From contig DATCMH010000002.1 in NCBI GenBank assembly GCA_036563505.1, positions 372,001 through 436,000 on the forward strand: DNA of 64,000 bases, written 5' to 3'. Each line of letters opens with the position of its first letter. Within the stretch, counting starts at the first letter, position 1. The notes beneath the pieces were generated by a model that was not told where the DNA came from, ran no database searches, and saw only the letters and a list, made by a program, of their open reading frames with translations. Positions 54,896-61,776 of the stretch are shown here, one piece after another. Position numbers and translations under genes: made by a program. The stretch is from DATCMH01 sp036563505. GTDB taxonomy: Bacteria; Pseudomonadota; Alphaproteobacteria; Rhizobiales; Beijerinckiaceae.

Positions 54896-55867
54896 ATGAC
54901 CTCCCTTCTCCTCGAGGTGCGCGACCTCAGAACCCACTTCTTCACCCGCGCCGGCGTGGTGAGGGCGGTTGACGGCGTGTCCTTCACGCTTGAGGCGGGC
55001 CAGGTGCTCGGGCTCGTCGGCGAGTCCGGATCGGGGAAGTCGGTCACGGGCACCTCCCTCCTCGGCCTGATCGACCCGCCGGGGCGGATCGTCGGGGGCT
55101 CGATCCGCTTCGAGGGCGAGGAACTCACGTCGCTCGACGCGCAGGCGCTTCGCCGTATCCGGGGCCGGCGCATCGCGATGGTGTTCCAAGACGCCACGGC
55201 CACCCTGAACCCGGTGCTCAGCATCGGCGATCAGATGGCCCTCGCGGTGCGGGCCCACGAGCGGCTATCGGGCCGTGCCGTGCGGACGCTCTGCGTCGAG
55301 ACGCTGGCCAAGGTCGGCATCCCCGATCCGGCGTCCCGCCTTCAGGCCTACCCGCACCAGCTCTCGGGGGGCATGCGCCAGCGGATCGCGATCGCCATCG
55401 CGCTCCTGCATCGCCCCGCCCTTATCATCGCCGACGAGCCGACGACCGCGCTCGACGTCTCGGTTCAAGCCCAGATCATCCACGAGATGCGCGATCTCGT
55501 GCGGGCGTCCGGCACGGCGCTCATCTGGATCACCCACGATCTCGCCACCGTCTCTGGGCTCGCCGACGCGATCCTCGTCATGTATGCGGGCCGGGTGGTC
55601 GAGGCGGGCCCGACGCGGGCGCTCCTGCGCGCGCCGCGCCACCCCTACACCCGCGGCCTTCTCGACTCGGTGCCGAGCCGCAATCCGCGCGGGGCGCCCC
55701 TGCCGCAGATCCCGGGCGCGACGCCCTCGCTCCTGCGCCTGCCGCCGGGCTGCCCCTTCCAGCCGCGCTGCGCGCGCCGCACCGAGATTTGCGCCGCTAT
55801 GCCCGAGACGGCGCTCGAGGGCTCGCGCACCTTTCTCTGCCACCATCCCGTGGACCTCGCCGCGTGA
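54896..55867 (+). CDS. Peptide ABC transporter ATP-binding protein, DppD type (second locus)
   Basis: A 323-residue ATPase: Walker A GESGSGKSVTG, Q-loop VFQDATATLNPVLSIGDQM, signature LSGGMRQRI, Walker B LIIADEPTTALDVS, switch His in ITHDLATV. The C-terminal extension contains PPGCPFQPRCARRTEIC. The ATG at 54896 gives the family start LLLEVRDLRTHF; the frame upstream is repeat DNA. The stop overlaps the GTG of the next gene by four bases. Confidence 0.94.
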   Translation: MTSLLLEVRDLRTHFFTRAGVVRAVDGVSFTLEAGQVLGLVGESGSGKSVTGTSLLGLIDPPGRIVGGSIRFEGEELTSLDAQALRRIRGRRIAMVFQDATATLNPVLSIGDQMALAVRAHERLSGRAVRTLCVETLAKVGIPDPASRLQAYPHQLSGGMRQRIAIAIALLHRPALIIADEPTTALDVSVQAQIIHEMRDLVRASGTALIWITHDLATVSGLADAILVMYAGRVVEAGPTRALLRAPRHPYTRGLLDSVPSRNPRGAPLPQIPGATPSLLRLPPGCPFQPRCARRTEICAAMPETALEGSRTFLCHHPVDLAA

Positions 55868-56880
55868 GCGCGCCGATCCTCGACCTTGCCCACGTCTCGA
55901 AAAGCTTCGCCCCTCGGCTGACGCTCGGCGACAAGATCGCCGCGCGGCTCGGGGGCGACGTCGAGACCCGCAGCGTGCAGGCCGTGCGCGAGGTGAGCCT
56001 CTCGCTCGCCAAGGGAGAGACGCTCGGGCTCGTCGGCGAGTCGGGCTGCGGAAAGTCGACTCTCGGCCGCATCGCCGCTGGTATCATGCGCCCGAGCGCC
56101 GGCGCGGTGCACCTCGACGGCGCGCCGATGATGGCGCCCTCGGGGACGAAGCTCACCACCCGGGTCCAGACCGTGTTCCAGGACCCCTTCGCGTCGCTCA
56201 ACCCGCGCATCAAGATCGGCGAGACCATTGCCGAGGGACCGATCGCCCACGGGCTCGTCGCGCGGTCGAAGGCGCGGGCCTACGTCGCCGAGTGGCTCGA
56301 TCTCGTCGGGCTCGATCCGGGCTTTGCCGAGCGCTACCCACACCAGTTCTCCGGCGGCCAGCGCCAGCGCGTCGCCATCGCCCGGGCGCTCGCCATGCGG
56401 CCCGACATCCTGGTCTGCGACGAGCCGGTGGCGTCGCTGGACGTCTCGATCCAGGCGCAAATCGTCAACCTGCTCCTCAAGCTCAAGCGGGAGCTCGACC
56501 TCACCTATCTCTTCATTTCCCACGATCTGGGCGTCGTTCGGCACATCTCCGACCGGGTCGCGATCATGTATCTCGGCCGCATCGTCGAGATCGGTGAGAC
56601 GGTGCCGCTCTACGAGGCCCCGCAGCATCCCTACACCCAGGCGCTCCTCGCCTCCGTGCCCCGCCTCGTGACGGAGGAGAACGCGTTCGCGGACTTCACG
56701 CCGATCACCGGCGAGATCCCCTCGCCCCTCGCGCCGCCGCCGGGCTGCCCCTTCCACACCCGCTGCCCCCATGCCGGACCGCGCTGCGTGGAGGAGGTGC
56801 CGCCGCTGATCCCGGGAAGCGCCCCGCGGCCGACCGCGTGCCATCTCTACACGGGCGGGGTCGGGCGGATCGCCGCCTGA
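55864..56880 (+). CDS. Peptide ABC transporter ATP-binding protein, DppF type (second locus)
   Basis: A 338-residue ATPase: Walker A GESGCGKSTLGRI, Q-loop VFQDPFASLNPRIKIGETI, signature FSGGQRQRV, Walker B ILVCDEPVASLDVS, and ISHDLGVVRHIS. The C-terminal extension has PPGCPFHTRCPHAGPRC. The GTG at 55864 overlaps the DppD stop. An acetyltransferase gene follows 22 bases on and is probably in the same transcript. Confidence 0.94.
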   Translation: MSAPILDLAHVSKSFAPRLTLGDKIAARLGGDVETRSVQAVREVSLSLAKGETLGLVGESGCGKSTLGRIAAGIMRPSAGAVHLDGAPMMAPSGTKLTTRVQTVFQDPFASLNPRIKIGETIAEGPIAHGLVARSKARAYVAEWLDLVGLDPGFAERYPHQFSGGQRQRVAIARALAMRPDILVCDEPVASLDVSIQAQIVNLLLKLKRELDLTYLFISHDLGVVRHISDRVAIMYLGRIVEIGETVPLYEAPQHPYTQALLASVPRLVTEENAFADFTPITGEIPSPLAPPPGCPFHTRCPHAGPRCVEEVPPLIPGSAPRPTACHLYTGGVGRIAA

Positions 56881-56902
56881 CTCAGCGAATCAGGAGAGAT
56901 CG

Positions 56903-57457
56903 ATGGGCGCGACGCAGATGGAGAAGATGCTGTCGGGAGCGCTCTACGATGCGAGCGACCCGGAGATCCAAGCGGCCTCCCAGGCGACGATGGCTTGGCT
57001 CGCCCGCTACAACGCGGCTCTCGCGATGCCCGTCGCCGAGCGCCATGCCCTTCTAGTGGAGCGCTTCGCGGCGGTCGGCGAAGGCGCCGTGATCCGCCCG
57101 CCTTTCCACTGCGACTACGGCTTCAACATCAGCCTTGGCGCCGGGGCTTTCCTCAACTTCAACTGCGTGATCCTCGACGTCGTTGCGGTCGTGATCGGCG
57201 AGAAGACGCAGATCGGCCCGGGCGTGCAGATCCTGACGGCCGACCACCCGCGGGATGCGGGCCAGCGCGCCGCGGGGTTGGAGTTCGGCCGCCCGGTGAC
57301 CATCGGGCGCAACGTCTGGATCGGGGGCGGCGCCCTCGTTCTGCCGGGCGTCACCATCGGCGACGATGCCATCGTCGGAGCGGGCAGCGTCGTGACCCGG
57401 GACGTGCCGCCCGGCGCGACGGTCGTCGGCAACCCGGCCCGTCCGCCTCGTTCCTGA
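56903..57457 (+). CDS. maa: Sugar O-acetyltransferase (maltose acetyltransferase type)
   Basis: A 184-residue left-handed beta-helix acetyltransferase. The N-terminal MAC domain (MEKMLSGALYDASDPEIQA) precedes hexapeptide repeats with GYNISLGAGAFLNFNCVILD-like YGFNISLGAGAFLNFN, QIGPGVQILTADHP (catalytic His) and VWIGGGALVLPGVTIGDDAI. Acetyl-CoA-dependent acetylation of a sugar or related alcohol is expected. AGGAGAGA upstream of the ATG is a good ribosome site. Its stop is only four bases from the convergent TAXI gene stop. Confidence 0.9.
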   Translation: MGATQMEKMLSGALYDASDPEIQAASQATMAWLARYNAALAMPVAERHALLVERFAAVGEGAVIRPPFHCDYGFNISLGAGAFLNFNCVILDVVAVVIGEKTQIGPGVQILTADHPRDAGQRAAGLEFGRPVTIGRNVWIGGGALVLPGVTIGDDAIVGAGSVVTRDVPPGATVVGNPARPPRS

Positions 57458-57466
57458 CCGGTCAGG
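57453..57466. other. Perfect palindrome spanning two convergent stop codons
   Basis: CCTGACCGGTCAGG is a perfect 14-base palindrome. It contains the TGA of the acetyltransferase (57455-57457) and, on the other strand, the TGA of the TAXI gene (57464-57462). With the adjoining GGCCCGCCGGGC it could contribute to bidirectional transcript ending, but no T-run is present. Confidence 0.6.
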
Positions 57467-58931
57467 CCCGCCGGGCGGAACGGGGCATGGCCGCCGCGGT
57501 GGAGGCGCTCTCGATCGGCGGTGCGCTCTCGGCCAACATGGTCCGGCGCTGGTCGGCGATCGCCGCGCGGGCGGAATCGATCGCCATGATGAGGGCGCTC
57601 AGCGTCCGTGTTCCCGTGGTGCGGTGACGGGCGTAGCGAACCGCGTGGATGACGAGGCCGTCGATCTCGGCCGCCAGCTCGTCGAGGGCCGCCACGCTCT
57701 TGGCGCCCCTCGCCTCGGAGAGGATACAGAGCAGACGATCCAGAACCTCGTCCACGAGCTCGCGGCGTTTGCGCGCGAAGAGCTGGAACACCCAGGCCGC
57801 CGCGGAGCTCACGCCGCCGCCGAAGAACAGGATCATCCAGATCCAGTCGCCGTAACGGTCCATGAAGGTGAGCTGCTCGCGGTTGAAGTAATCCACCGCG
57901 CCCGGATGGTTGGGCAGCGCCGCGCTTGTCGAAGTGTCGGTGTCGGGCGCCCGCATCTGGTTGACGCTGGGCGCGGCCGCGGCGATGCGGGAGCGCATCT
58001 GGAACAGGTACTGCGCCGCCTTCGACACCGGCCCGCGGTCGATCTCGGAGCGGGCCATGAGCCGGTAGGAGACGCCCAGCGTCTTGACCTCCTCGCCGGG
58101 CTGCCGCGGCCGCCCCTCGAAACTGCCGGGGGGGATCGTGACGGCGCTCAAGGCCGGTGACCGGAGCGACATCGCCTCCGCTTCGGTGATGGGCACGATC
58201 GCGATCTTGTCGCCGACGGCCTTGGAAATGGACCGCACGACGGCGCCGGCCGCCCGGCTGACGGGGGCGGCGACGATCACGACGGCGTCGACGCGCTTGG
58301 CCTGGACCGCGGCGCCGGCCTCGTCCGCCGACATCGGCACCAGGGTGAGGTCCGAAGGCGCGAGGCCGTAATGATTCAGAATGGTCTCGACGAAGGCCGA
58401 ATCGGCTTCGTGGTGGGTCACGACGCCCAGGCGCTTCTTCGCGAGGTCCGCGACGTCATCGATCTTAGCGGCCTCCGGCGCGATGATGATCGCCGCCTCC
58501 TCGCGCAGGATCGCCACCGTGAGGCCGTTGTCGGGCAGCATCACGTCGGGGCGCACCACCGCGAACTCGACCCGCTTGGCGCGCAAAGCCTCTCCCGCCT
58601 CCCGCGCGCCCGAGACGGGCACGAGACGCAGGCGAACGTCCTTCTTCTGCTCGACGAGGGCCTGGGCGTAGGCCTCGACGAGGCGGGTCTCGGGATCGTC
58701 CTTCGGGCCCACGGCGACGGAAAACGTCGTCGGGCCGGCGAAGTACCAATAGCCGAGCCCGGCCGAAGCGGCGACGAGGCCGAGGATCAGCACCCCGAGC
58801 ACGGGCATCCACTTGCGTTGCGTGAAAAGACGCGACAGTCGACGGATCAAGGAACCTTCACCTCGCTTCGACGCGACGGCGGGACGTGAGCGGTTCTGAA
58901 CAGAACCCGCAAGCGTCGCCGATCGTTGCAT
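57462..58931 (-). CDS. TAXI family TRAP transporter solute-binding subunit, membrane-anchored
   Basis: A 489-residue protein. One transmembrane helix near the N-terminus (about 41-65) anchors a TAXI-type binding domain (about 66-330), with FSVAVGPKDDPETRLVEAYA, VEFAVVRPDV, KKRLGVVTHHEADSAFVETI and PGEEVKTLGVSYRLMA. A second helix near 365-390 is followed by a cytoplasmic region of about 95 residues. This membrane-tethered layout, without TRAP membrane genes nearby, is recurrent in rhizobia, and the protein may act as a sensor or scaffold rather than an importer component. Confidence 0.85.
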   Translation of the reverse strand: MQRSATLAGSVQNRSRPAVASKRGEGSLIRRLSRLFTQRKWMPVLGVLILGLVAASAGLGYWYFAGPTTFSVAVGPKDDPETRLVEAYAQALVEQKKDVRLRLVPVSGAREAGEALRAKRVEFAVVRPDVMLPDNGLTVAILREEAAIIIAPEAAKIDDVADLAKKRLGVVTHHEADSAFVETILNHYGLAPSDLTLVPMSADEAGAAVQAKRVDAVVIVAAPVSRAAGAVVRSISKAVGDKIAIVPITEAEAMSLRSPALSAVTIPPGSFEGRPRQPGEEVKTLGVSYRLMARSEIDRGPVSKAAQYLFQMRSRIAAAAPSVNQMRAPDTDTSTSAALPNHPGAVDYFNREQLTFMDRYGDWIWMILFFGGGVSSAAAWVFQLFARKRRELVDEVLDRLLCILSEARGAKSVAALDELAAEIDGLVIHAVRYARHRTTGTRTLSALIMAIDSARAAIADQRRTMLAESAPPIESASTAAAMPRSARRA

Positions 58932-58961
58932 GGCTCAAGGTCTTCGGGACATCACGTCGCC

Positions 58962-59534
58962 ATGATCAAAGATAGGTCCGGCTGCCCGAGGGCCGACAAG
59001 GCGGGCGGCGAGAAGCAGGAGCGTCGGCCGCCGCGCCCCGTTACCGCCGCCTATCTCGACCGGGCGGCGCTGGCCTATCTCGAGCGCTACGCCTCGTCCG
59101 CCGAGAACCTGCGCCGGGTGCTGCGGCGCAAGGTCGATCTGCGCTGCCGGTTGCGCGGTGAGGAGGCAGACGAACACTATCCGCTCATCGACGAGGCCGT
59201 GGCCAAAGCCTTGCGCATCGGCCTCATCGACGACCGGCGCTACGCGGAAGCCCGGGTCTCGACGCTGCGCCGACGTGGCGGCTCCGCCCGGGCGATCGCG
59301 TCCAAGCTCCAGGCCAAGGGCGTCGAGCGCGAAACCGTTGCGGCGGCGCTCGCCGAGGAGGAGACGGACGAGGCGCAGGCCGCCGAAGCCTTCGCGCGGC
59401 GGCGCAAGCTCGGACGCTACCGCCCTGGCGATCCTGCCCCCTACCGCGACAAGGATCTCGGCGCCCTCGCCCGCGCCGGCTTCTCGTTCGACGTCGCTCG
59501 CCGCGTGCTCGACCGGGACCCGGATGAAGACTGA
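58962..59534 (+). CDS. recX: RecX family regulatory protein
   Basis: A 190-residue RecX protein, which modulates RecA filament growth. Tandem three-helix repeats are visible: AYLDRAALAYLERYASSAEN, LRRVLRRKVDLRCR, ALRIGLIDDRRYAEARVSTL, RRGGSARAIASKLQAKGVER and the C-terminal ALARAGFSFDVARRVLD. The ATG at 58962 is preferred over one at 58926, which overlaps the TAXI gene's start region. A 6-4-6 palindrome (GGTTCT-GAAC-AGAACC) lies 54 bases upstream, inside the divergent TAXI coding region. Confidence 0.9.
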   Translation: MIKDRSGCPRADKAGGEKQERRPPRPVTAAYLDRAALAYLERYASSAENLRRVLRRKVDLRCRLRGEEADEHYPLIDEAVAKALRIGLIDDRRYAEARVSTLRRRGGSARAIASKLQAKGVERETVAAALAEEETDEAQAAEAFARRRKLGRYRPGDPAPYRDKDLGALARAGFSFDVARRVLDRDPDED

Positions 59535-59541
59535 GCTCAGC

Positions 59542-59659
59542 GTCATTCCGGGGCTCGGCAAAGCTGAGAGCCCGGAACCCACGACTGGGCCGGATGCTGA
59601 TCGCCCCCGCTCACCCGGTTATGGCTTCCGGGTTCGCGCTCCGCGCGCCCCGGAATGAC
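59542..59659. repeat. Dispersed inverted-repeat element, family C
   Basis: GTCATTCCGGGGCTCGGC opens and GCGCCCCGGAATGAC closes the element, with CCCGGAACCCACGACTGGGC and GTTATGGCTTCCGGGTT inside. It lies seven bases after the recX stop, between genes on the same strand. Confidence 0.85.
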
Positions 59660-59732
59660 GAGGGGAGAACGGGGCTGACACGTCGCCTCGTTGCCCTATC
59701 TTGCCCCTCCCATCCCTCACGGAGGACCAACG

Positions 59733-60155
59733 ATGAACCGCAAGGCGAGCGCCGTGTGGCGCGGCACGGGCAAGGACGGCACCGGGCACCTCACCACCGA
59801 TTCCGGCGTGCTGTCCCAGACGCCCTATTCCTTCAAGACCCGCTTCGAATCCGAGAAGGGCACGAACCCGGAGGAGCTCATCGCGGCAGCTCATGCCGGA
59901 TGCTTCACGATGGCCCTCGCCTTCCAGCTCCAGGGCGCCGGCTTCACGCCGACCGAGCTCGCGACCGAGTCGGTCGTCACCCTCGAACCGGAAGGCCAGG
60001 GCTTCAAGGTGTCGAGATCGGCGCTGACCTTGAAGGCGAACGTGCCCGGGATCGACAAGGCCAAGTTCGACGAACTCGCCAAGGCCGCCGAGAAGGGCTG
60101 CCCCATCTCGAAGGTGCTCAACGCCGACATCACGCTGGATTACACGCTGGCCTGA
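59733..60155 (+). CDS. osmC: OsmC/OhrA-family peroxiredoxin (OsmC branch)
   Basis: A 140-residue peroxidase of the OsmC family, which reduces organic hydroperoxides. The first catalytic Cys is in AAAHAGCFTMALAFQL and the second in EKGCPISKVLNADI; RKASAVWRGTGKDGTGHL at the start is typical of OsmC. A strong ribosome site GGAGGA at 59721-59726 fixes the ATG at 59733. It is probably monocistronic: repeat DNA lies before it and a LexA box follows. Confidence 0.93.
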   Translation: MNRKASAVWRGTGKDGTGHLTTDSGVLSQTPYSFKTRFESEKGTNPEELIAAAHAGCFTMALAFQLQGAGFTPTELATESVVTLEPEGQGFKVSRSALTLKANVPGIDKAKFDELAKAAEKGCPISKVLNADITLDYTLA

Positions 60156-60264
60156 CCAGCGCTTTCCACTCATCCCGGGCCGGCGATTTTGCCAGGCCCG
60201 GGAAGGCCTTGGTGCGACCTCGCGCCCCCTCGACTCCCGCGCTCGACAGCCCATGTTCCGTATG

Positions 60265-60279
60265 GAACGTTTCATGAAC
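60265..60279 (+). promoter_or_regulatory. LexA (SOS) box upstream of the radical SAM DNA-repair gene
   Basis: GAAC-GTTTCAT-GAAC matches the alphaproteobacterial LexA operator, a direct repeat GAAC-N7-GAAC (equivalently GTTC-N7-GTTC). It ends 17 bases before the ATG at 60297. An overlapping palindrome GTTCC-GTAT-GGAAC lies at 60255-60268. The position so close to the start fits repression of this gene by LexA and induction by DNA damage. Confidence 0.75.
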
Positions 60280-60296
60280 ACGGGCGGCGGGACGGC

Positions 60297-61511
60297 ATGG
60301 ACGAGAAGCTCGCGAAGAAGCTGCGCATCCTCGCGGACGCCGCGAAATACGACGCGTCCTGCGCCTCCTCCGGCGCGCCGAAGCGCAAGGCCGAACCGGG
60401 CGGCCTCGGCTCGACGACGGGAGCCGGCATCTGCCACGCCTATACGCCGGACGGGCGCTGCGTCTCGCTCCTCAAGATCCTGCTGACGAACTACTGCCTG
60501 TTCGACTGCGCCTATTGCGTGAACCGGCGCTCCTCGAACACGCGCCGCGCCAAGTTCGCCGTCGACGAGGTCGTGGCGCTCACCGTCGCCTTTTACAAGC
60601 GCAACTACATCGAGGGCCTGTTCCTGTCCTCAGGGATCATCCGCTCGCCCGACTACACGATGGAGCAGATGACCCTCGTGGCGCAAAAGCTCCGGCGCGA
60701 CCACGGATTCCGCGGCTACATCCACCTCAAGACCATCCCCGAGGCGAGCCCCTGGCTCATCGAGCAGGCGGGCCTGTGGGCCGACCGCCTCTCGATCAAC
60801 CTCGAACTGCCGACTGAGCGCAGCCTCGAGGCCCTGGCACCCGAGAAGGACGGCGCTTCGATCAAGGAGGCCATGAGCCAGATGCGCGAGCGCATCGACG
60901 AGGCGAAGGAGGAGCGCCGGCGCTTCTCGCCCGCCGGGCAGTCGACGCAGGTCATCGTCGGCGCGGACGCGACGACGGACGCCGAGGTGATCGCGACGAG
61001 CGAGGCGCTCTACAGACGCTACGACCTGCGCCGGGTCTATTATTCCGCCTTCAGCCCGATCCCGGACGCGTCGAGCGTGCTGCCCGTCAAGCCGCCGCCG
61101 CTGCAGCGCGAGAACCGGCTCTACCAGGCCGATTGGCTCTTGCGCCATTACGGCTTCCAGGCGGACGAGATCGCCTCCGCGACGGAGGGCGGCATGCTCG
61201 ACCTCGAGGTCGACCCGAAGCTCGCCTGGGCGCTCAAGAACCGGGACAAGTTTCCCGTCGACGTCAACACGGGCGCGCGGGAGATGCTGTTGCGCGTGCC
61301 GGGCCTTGGACGGCGGGCGGTCGACAAGATCGTTGCGGCTCGCAAGCACGCGACGCTGCGCCTCAACGACGTGGCCCGGCTCACCTCCGGGCTCAAGCGC
61401 GCCCGCCCCTTTCTGATCGCCGCCGATCATCGCCCCGTCAGTCTCACCGATCGTCTCGACTTGCGGGCGAGGCTGATCGAACGCCCGGCGCAGCTGAGCT
61501 TGTTTGGGTGA
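60297..61511 (+). CDS. Radical SAM putative DNA modification/repair protein (UdgX-linked)
   Basis: A 404-residue radical SAM protein. The 4Fe-4S motif is CLFDCAYC (Cys67, Cys71, Cys74). It also has LKILLTNYC before the cluster, FLSSGIIRSPDYTMEQM, LSINLELPTERSLEALAPEK and a C-terminal helix-hairpin-helix (LLRVPGLGRRAVDKIVAARK), a non-specific DNA-binding element. The pattern is that of the radical SAM family that regularly accompanies UdgX-type uracil-DNA glycosylases, as here. The chemistry is unknown; a spore-photoproduct-lyase-like DNA repair reaction is a hypothesis. A LexA box precedes it. Confidence 0.9.
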   Translation: MDEKLAKKLRILADAAKYDASCASSGAPKRKAEPGGLGSTTGAGICHAYTPDGRCVSLLKILLTNYCLFDCAYCVNRRSSNTRRAKFAVDEVVALTVAFYKRNYIEGLFLSSGIIRSPDYTMEQMTLVAQKLRRDHGFRGYIHLKTIPEASPWLIEQAGLWADRLSINLELPTERSLEALAPEKDGASIKEAMSQMRERIDEAKEERRRFSPAGQSTQVIVGADATTDAEVIATSEALYRRYDLRRVYYSAFSPIPDASSVLPVKPPPLQRENRLYQADWLLRHYGFQADEIASATEGGMLDLEVDPKLAWALKNRDKFPVDVNTGAREMLLRVPGLGRRAVDKIVAARKHATLRLNDVARLTSGLKRARPFLIAADHRPVSLTDRLDLRARLIERPAQLSLFG

Positions 61512-61776
61512 GGGGTGCGGCTGCGCTCGGGCGCGAGTCTTGGAGGCGCCTCAGGACTGCCCCAGCGTTCACCCCACCCGACCCTGCTGCGCAGGGCCAC
61601 CCTCCCCGCAGGCGGGGAGGGATGAGGGGCGGCACCGTTCGCGATCCCTCCCCGGCCAAGGGGAGGGTGGACGGCGCAAGCCGGCCGGGTGGGGTGAGCG
61701 CTGGGCATGCATCTAAGACGATACCGCACCCGCCCTCCAAAGATGAAGAACACGACCGTTAAGCTGAGGCCGAACG
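61512..61776. repeat. Repeat-bearing gap (family B) between the radical SAM and UdgX genes
   Basis: 61569-61697 is a family B element: CACCCCACCCGACCCTGCTG, CCACCCTCCCCGCAGGCGGG, a second GATCCCTCCCCGGCCAAGGG palindrome and GCAAGCCGGCCGGGTGGGG. It nearly matches 52482-52610. It stands between two genes that should form one SOS unit; the rest of the gap shows nothing notable. Confidence 0.82.
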
